From the NCBI GenBank assembly GCA_902576115.1, contig CACGUE010000004.1, positions 1-64,000 of the forward strand: a DNA stretch of 64,000 nucleotides, read 5' to 3'. Within the stretch, counting starts at the first letter, position 1. Every line of letters starts with the position of its first letter. Both the position numbers and the translations under genes were made by a program. The notes beneath the pieces were generated by a model, which saw nothing but the letters and a program-made list of their open reading frames with translations, was not told the DNA's origin and ran no database searches. This DNA is from an uncultured Pelagibacteraceae bacterium (GTDB lineage: Bacteria; Pseudomonadota; Alphaproteobacteria; Pelagibacterales; Pelagibacteraceae). Positions 63,163 to 64,000 of the stretch are shown one piece after another.

Positions 63163-64000
63163 ATGAAAGCTATAAGATTTGAAAAGTTTGGTGGTCCAGA
63201 AGTTTTAGAATACAAGGATATTGAAATTGGTAAACCTGGTCCAAAGGAAGTTCTAGTTAAAAATTTGTCAGTTGGACTTAATTATATTGATGTTTACCAC
63301 CGAACTGGTTTGTATCCAATTGAATTACCTAGTGGACTTGGATTAGAAGCATCTGGAGTAGTTGAAGAAATTGGCTCTGAAGTAACTCTTTTTAAAGTTG
63401 GAGATCGAGTAAGTCATGCATCTGCTCCAATAAGCGGGTACTCAGAAAAACAAATAATGCCAGAAGAGAAATTAGTTACGGTACCCGAAGGTATTTCAGA
63501 TGAAATAGCCTCATGTATTTTATTGAAAGGAATAACATCAGAATATTTATTGCACAGGTCATATGCTGTAAAAAAAGGAGATAAAGTTTTATTTCATGCT
63601 GCAGCTGGTGGTGTTGGTCAAATATTATGTCAGTGGGCTAATGCTTTAGGATGTGAAGTTATTGGAACAGTTGGATCTAAAGAAAAAGTTGAAATAGCAA
63701 AAAAAAATGGGTGTCATCATGTTATCAATTATACAGATCATAATTTTGTGGAAGAAGTTGAAAAAATAGTAGGTAAAAACGGAATAGATGTTGTCTATGA
63801 CGGTGTAGGAGCAAAAACTTTTGAAGGATCAATAGAATGTTTAAAAATTAGAGGGATGATGGTTGCATTTGGAAATGCATCTGGATATGTTCACACCATA
63901 GATGTTAAAAAACACATAAATACAAAAGGTCTTTTTTTTACTAGACCGTCAATAATGCATTATACAATTACAAGAGATGAATTAGAAAAATCTGCTGAAT
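63163..64000 (+). CDS. Quinone oxidoreductase / zinc-independent MDR alcohol dehydrogenase family (runs off window end)
   Basis: MKAIRFEKFGGPEVLEYKDIEIGKPGPKEVLVK; NYIDVYHRTGLYP; HAAAGGVGQILCQWA. Confidence 0.9.
   Translation, partial: MKAIRFEKFGGPEVLEYKDIEIGKPGPKEVLVKNLSVGLNYIDVYHRTGLYPIELPSGLGLEASGVVEEIGSEVTLFKVGDRVSHASAPISGYSEKQIMPEEKLVTVPEGISDEIASCILLKGITSEYLLHRSYAVKKGDKVLFHAAAGGVGQILCQWANALGCEVIGTVGSKEKVEIAKKNGCHHVINYTDHNFVEEVEKIVGKNGIDVVYDGVGAKTFEGSIECLKIRGMMVAFGNASGYVHTIDVKKHINTKGLFFTRPSIMHYTITRDELEKSAE

Overview
The window is an AT-rich, very gene-dense segment of a streamlined alphaproteobacterial chromosome. Gene content and synteny look like SAR11/Pelagibacterales (inference from families and order; no database search was run). 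I call about 59 protein genes, mostly housekeeping: dnaG/yqeY, carAB, trxB, aspC, uvrB, uvrC, pgsA, ilvE, a MarR/response regulator/histidine kinase set, lgt, prs, rplY, pth, ychF, the cytochrome bc1 operon petABC, hemF, greA, tRNA-Gln(TTG) with a CCA-adding enzyme gene, ispE, rnhB, ccrM, mutY, dciA, dsbA-like, smc, F0 ATP synthase genes, a retinal-biosynthesis operon crtI-crtB-crtY-blh, ispH-thrB-rnhA, a secreted polysaccharide lyase, thrC, and a cytochrome c oxidase cluster. I saw no CRISPR array, transposon, prophage or rRNA. The observations most worth a second look are: (1) a GANTC inverted repeat inside the predicted ccrM promoter; (2) a short SMC (857 aa) with intact ATPase heads but no recognisable hinge; (3) tRNA-Gln ending 3 nt before the start codon of the CCA-adding enzyme; (4) a single-base frameshift in a homopolymer near the 5' end of petB; (5) a DnaG zinc-binding domain that has lost most zinc ligands; (6) an unassigned 2OG-oxygenase/ELM1-like gene pair; (7) a cysteine-rich secreted polysaccharide lyase; (8) abutting divergent start codons (CATATG) and shared convergent stop codons (TTAA/TTAG). 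No wholly novel multi-gene system is evident.
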